6,506 nucleotides of DNA, taken from Nitrospirota bacterium (GTDB lineage: Bacteria; Nitrospinota_A; UBA7883). The stretch lies in NCBI GenBank assembly GCA_011052055.1, contig DRJW01000042.1:1-6506 (forward strand), written 5' to 3'. The translations under genes were made by a program, and so were the position numbers. Positions 4,073 through 6,506 of the stretch are shown piece by piece. Below the pieces are notes generated by a model. It worked only from the letters and a program-made list of their open reading frames with translations. It did no database searches and was not told the origin of the DNA. Position 1 is the stretch's first letter; each line of letters starts with the position of its first letter.

Positions 4073-6178
4073 ATGCCCCGCAAAACAGCTCTGGATAAAA
4101 TTCGTAATATCGGCATCATGGCCCACATCGACGCCGGGAAAACCACGACTACCGAACGAGTGCTTTTCTATGCCGGTATCACACATAAAATAGGCGAGGT
4201 TCATGAAGGAACAGCCGTCATGGATTATATGGTGCAAGAGCAGGAGAGGGGCATAACCATCACTTCGGCCGCCACCACATGCAAATGGGGCGATAACGTC
4301 ATAAACATAATAGATACGCCGGGGCATGTCGATTTTACCGTTGAAGTGGAGCGTTCCCTCCGGGTTCTGGATGGAGCCGTGGGGGTCTTCTGCGCCGTGG
4401 CGGGCGTTCAGCCGCAATCGGAGACGGTATGGAGGCAGGCGGACAAATACAAAGTTCCCCGAATCGCATTTGTAAACAAGATGGATCGGGTAGGGGCCGA
4501 CTTTTTGGAAGTCGCAAAACAGGTTCGCGAGAGGCTGGGCCACAACGCCGTCGCTATTCAGATTCCCATAGGGGCGGAGGATAAATTCGCAGGCGTTGTT
4601 GACCTCATTTCCATGAAAGCGCTTATATACTCGCCCGATGACGAGCTTGGCTCGGTATACAAAACGGAGGAAATCCCCGCCGACCTCAAAGACCAGGCGG
4701 ATGAATACCGGGAGAAACTGATAGAGGCGGTCTCTGATATCGACGATGAGATAATGGGAGCCTACCTTGAAGGAAAAGAAATTTCCAGCGACAAGATTAT
4801 CGCGGCGCTTAGAAAAGGCTGTTGCTCTATAGATATTATACCTATCATGTGCGGCTCCGCTTTCAAGAATAAAGGAGTGCAGTCCCTCCTGGACGCGGTC
4901 GTAAATTTCCTCCCGTCACCTGTCGATGTCCTTCCTGTACAGGGAGTAAAACCGGGTAGCGAAGAGGTTATCGAGCGAAAGGCGTCGGATGACGAGCCTT
5001 TTTCGGCGCTTGCTTTTAAAATTGTGGTTGACCCTTATGTCGGTCAGCTTGCGTTTTTCCGGGTCTATTCAGGAGTTTTAAACAGTGGCGACAGTGTGTT
5101 TAACGCGGCCATAGGGCGAAAAGAGCGCATCGGCAGAATCCTGAAAATGCACGCGAACAAGCGAGAGGATATAAAAGAAGTCCGCACTGGAGATATAGCG
5201 GCGGCGGTAGGTCTTAAAAATACAGTCACAGGCGATACGCTGACCCTTGAAACAGAGCAGATACTCCTTGAGTCGATGGAGTTTCCAGAGCCGGTCATCC
5301 AGGTGGCCATTGAGCCCAAAACAAAAGCGGAGCGTGACAAGCTTTCCGAAGGTCTGGTGAAGCTTTCGCGCGAGGATCCCACATTTAAAGTAAAAACCGA
5401 CAAGGAGACCGGGCAGACCCTTATATCGGGAATGGGTGAGCTTCACCTTGAGATAATCGTAGACAGGCTCAAAAGGGAGTTTGCTGTAGACGCTCATGTA
5501 TCAAAGCCAATGGTCTCTTACCGGGAGACAGCCCGCAAACCGACCAAGGCGCAAGGCCGTTTTGTAAGACAAACGGGAGGGCGCGGCCAGTTTGGTGACG
5601 CCTGGATAGAGCTTGAGCCGGGTAAACCGGGGTCGGGTTTCGAGTTTATAAATAAAATAGTCGGCGGCGCCATTCCGAAGGAATATATTAATTCTGTGAG
5701 AAAAGGAATAGAGGGCGCCATGTCTTCGGGTATCATGGCCGGATACCAGGTTGTGGATGTGAAAGTGACCCTTTTTGATGGCTCTTATCATGAAGTAGAC
5801 TCTTCGGAAATGGCTTTCCAGGTGGCAGGCTCGATGGCTTTTAAAGCGGCGATGTCGAAGGCTTCGCCCGTTATCCTGGAGCCGATCATGGAAGTAGAGG
5901 TGGTGACGCCTGACAATTATATGGGAGATGTCGTGGGCAACCTGAACTCAAGACGGGGTAAAGTCCTGGAGATGGAAGACAGGGCGAACGCCAAGGTGAT
6001 TAAAGCTATGGCGCCTTTGTCGGAGATGTTCGGATACTCAACTGACCTGAGGTCGATGTCGCAGGGCCGGGCCAACTATACTATGCAGTTTCATCATTAC
6101 GAAGAGACGCCTAAATCGATCACTGAAGAGATTGTTTCAAAATTTACAGGAAAATTGACGGAAAAAGTGGCGTCATAG
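4073..6178 (+). CDS. fusA: Elongation factor G
   Basis: EF-G is the GTPase that drives translocation of tRNA and mRNA after peptide bond formation and helps RRF split ribosomes. The product is 701 residues, the usual length. The G domain shows AHIDAGKT (17-24), RGITIT (59-64, switch I), DTPGH (81-85, with the catalytic-type His85), NKMD (135-138) and GSAFKNKG (261-268). Domain II follows from about 307, domain III includes SGMGELHLE (452-460), domain IV carries GGRGQFGD (502-509) and the tip loop SYHEVDSSE (571-579) whose H573 corresponds to the translocation histidine, and domain V ends near FHHYEETP. GGAG at 4059-4062 lies 10 nt before the ATG, and the gap from rpsG is 23 nt, so it is in the same operon. 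The sequence looks like the main translocating EF-G and not a specialised paralogue. Confidence 0.97.
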   Translation: MPRKTALDKIRNIGIMAHIDAGKTTTTERVLFYAGITHKIGEVHEGTAVMDYMVQEQERGITITSAATTCKWGDNVINIIDTPGHVDFTVEVERSLRVLDGAVGVFCAVAGVQPQSETVWRQADKYKVPRIAFVNKMDRVGADFLEVAKQVRERLGHNAVAIQIPIGAEDKFAGVVDLISMKALIYSPDDELGSVYKTEEIPADLKDQADEYREKLIEAVSDIDDEIMGAYLEGKEISSDKIIAALRKGCCSIDIIPIMCGSAFKNKGVQSLLDAVVNFLPSPVDVLPVQGVKPGSEEVIERKASDDEPFSALAFKIVVDPYVGQLAFFRVYSGVLNSGDSVFNAAIGRKERIGRILKMHANKREDIKEVRTGDIAAAVGLKNTVTGDTLTLETEQILLESMEFPEPVIQVAIEPKTKAERDKLSEGLVKLSREDPTFKVKTDKETGQTLISGMGELHLEIIVDRLKREFAVDAHVSKPMVSYRETARKPTKAQGRFVRQTGGRGQFGDAWIELEPGKPGSGFEFINKIVGGAIPKEYINSVRKGIEGAMSSGIMAGYQVVDVKVTLFDGSYHEVDSSEMAFQVAGSMAFKAAMSKASPVILEPIMEVEVVTPDNYMGDVVGNLNSRRGKVLEMEDRANAKVIKAMAPLSEMFGYSTDLRSMSQGRANYTMQFHHYEETPKSITEEIVSKFTGKLTEKVAS

Positions 6179-6181
6179 GCG

Positions 6182-6192
6182 TGTTATATAAT
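6182..6192 (+). promoter_or_regulatory. Possible internal promoter -10 ahead of tuf
   Basis: The stretch TGTTATATAAT contains an exact TATAAT (6187-6192) and alternatively an extended -10 (TG, one base, TATATA at 6182-6190). No -35 lies at the right spacing: TTGACG at 6155-6160 is 26 nt away. It could give extra tuf transcription beyond read-through from fusA, but could be chance. Confidence 0.25.
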
Positions 6193-6226
6193 ACGATTCT
6201 CATTATTTCGAGGAGGTTTGAAAACT

Positions 6227-6252
6227 GATCATGGAGAAAGATCATGGCTAAA
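6227..6252 (+). repeat. 13-bp tandem duplication spanning the tuf start codon
   Basis: GATCATGGAGAAA (6227-6239) is followed directly by GATCATGGCTAAA (6240-6252), 11 of 13 bases identical, so the ATG occurs twice, 13 nt apart and out of frame. The first ATG (6231) would encode only MEKDHG and stop at 6251, overlapping the tuf start. AGGAGG (6211-6216) lies 14 nt before the first ATG and 27 nt before the second, too far for the latter. The GGAGA at 6233-6237, inside the first copy, is 7 nt before the true start and is probably the tuf ribosome binding site. Confidence 0.7.
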
Positions 6253-6506
6253 GAGAAATTCGACAGGAGCAAGCCTCACGTTAACGTAGGCACGATAGGT
6301 CATGTAGATCATGGCAAGACGACGCTGACTGCGGCGATAACGGAGGTGTTAAGCAAGAAGGGATTGGCTGATTACGTGCCGTTTGACGAGATAGACAAAG
6401 CTCCAGAGGAGCGCGAGCGCGGAATAACGATAGCGACCGCCCATGTAGAGTATGAGACCGAGAACCGTCACTACGCGCATGTAGACTGCCCCGGTCACGC
6501 CGATTA
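6244..6506 (+). CDS. tuf: Elongation factor Tu (5' part, cut by window edge)
   Basis: EF-Tu delivers aminoacyl-tRNA to the ribosomal A site as a GTP complex. The first 87 residues are visible, beginning MAKEKFDRSKPHVNVGTIGH. They contain the P-loop GHVDHGKT (19-26), the switch I end ERERGITI (56-63) with T62 as the Mg/GTP-contacting threonine, and DCPGH (81-85) with the catalytic His85. The start at 6244 fits the family N-terminus and the GGAGA site 7 nt upstream; the ATG at 6231 is out of frame. The gene follows fusA after 65 nt, the usual str operon order. The gene runs off the right edge, so length and integrity cannot be judged. Confidence 0.97.
   Translation, partial: MAKEKFDRSKPHVNVGTIGHVDHGKTTLTAAITEVLSKKGLADYVPFDEIDKAPEERERGITIATAHVEYETENRHYAHVDCPGHAD

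Noticed and set aside
4037..4543. Long reverse-strand frame opposite the fusA 5' end, and similar frames opposite priA and fusA
   Set aside because: These are antisense shadows of strongly conserved genes, without ribosome binding sites or recognisable protein features.
6231..6251. Alternative start of tuf at the first ATG
   Set aside because: It is out of frame with EF-Tu and stops after six codons; the ATG at 6244 gives the standard N-terminus.

Overview
The window is a conserved bacterial housekeeping locus. It has a repeat-filled, gene-poor left flank (about 1-805), then priA (806-3025), then the start of a str-type operon: rpsL (3198-3571), rpsG (3579-4049), fusA (4073-6178) and the first 87 codons of tuf (6244 to the window edge). 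All genes are on the + strand. The proteins are plainly bacterial. The preserved rpsL-rpsG-fusA-tuf order, the S12/S7/EF-G sequence style and the left-flank repeat types (one translating as 'CERSEAIS', plus a GCCGGA...TCCGGC hairpin repeat) suggest an environmental Gram-negative-type lineage such as Desulfobacterota, Nitrospirota or a related candidate phylum. That placement is inference from memory and is not secure.

Left flank (1-805). Positions 1-475 hold no gene I can support. They contain a short inverted-repeat unit (10-80), three 17-bp tandem copies (76-126), and a 159-bp palindrome-ended element (263-421) that looks like one repeat family interrupted by two others. From 518 to 816 lie two non-contiguous pieces of what looks like one small HEPN-like protein: an N-terminal piece (518-667) with a good ribosome binding site, and a C-terminal piece (673-816) in another frame. 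The middle is missing, so this is a decayed gene. Its stop codon overlaps the priA start.

priA encodes the primosomal replication-restart helicase, full length with all helicase motifs and the eight zinc-binding cysteines. A 172-bp gap follows. It carries a strong sigma70-type promoter (TTGACT, 17 nt, TAAACT) and a leader of about 80 nt that drive the translation operon.

The operon supplies ribosomal proteins S12 and S7, which belong to the 30S decoding centre and head, and the GTPases EF-G and EF-Tu that drive elongation. The most notable anomaly is in rpsL: the reading frame breaks at codon 96 through loss of one base, yet the rest of S12 is intact in the next frame up to a stop just before rpsG. 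A one-base sequencing or assembly error is the likeliest cause. A second oddity is a 13-bp tandem duplication of the tuf start region, which creates a six-codon mini-ORF overlapping the tuf start codon.

I see no novel defence, mobile or biosynthetic system here. The points worth checking are the rpsL frameshift, the split HEPN-like remnant, the nested repeats and the tuf start duplication.
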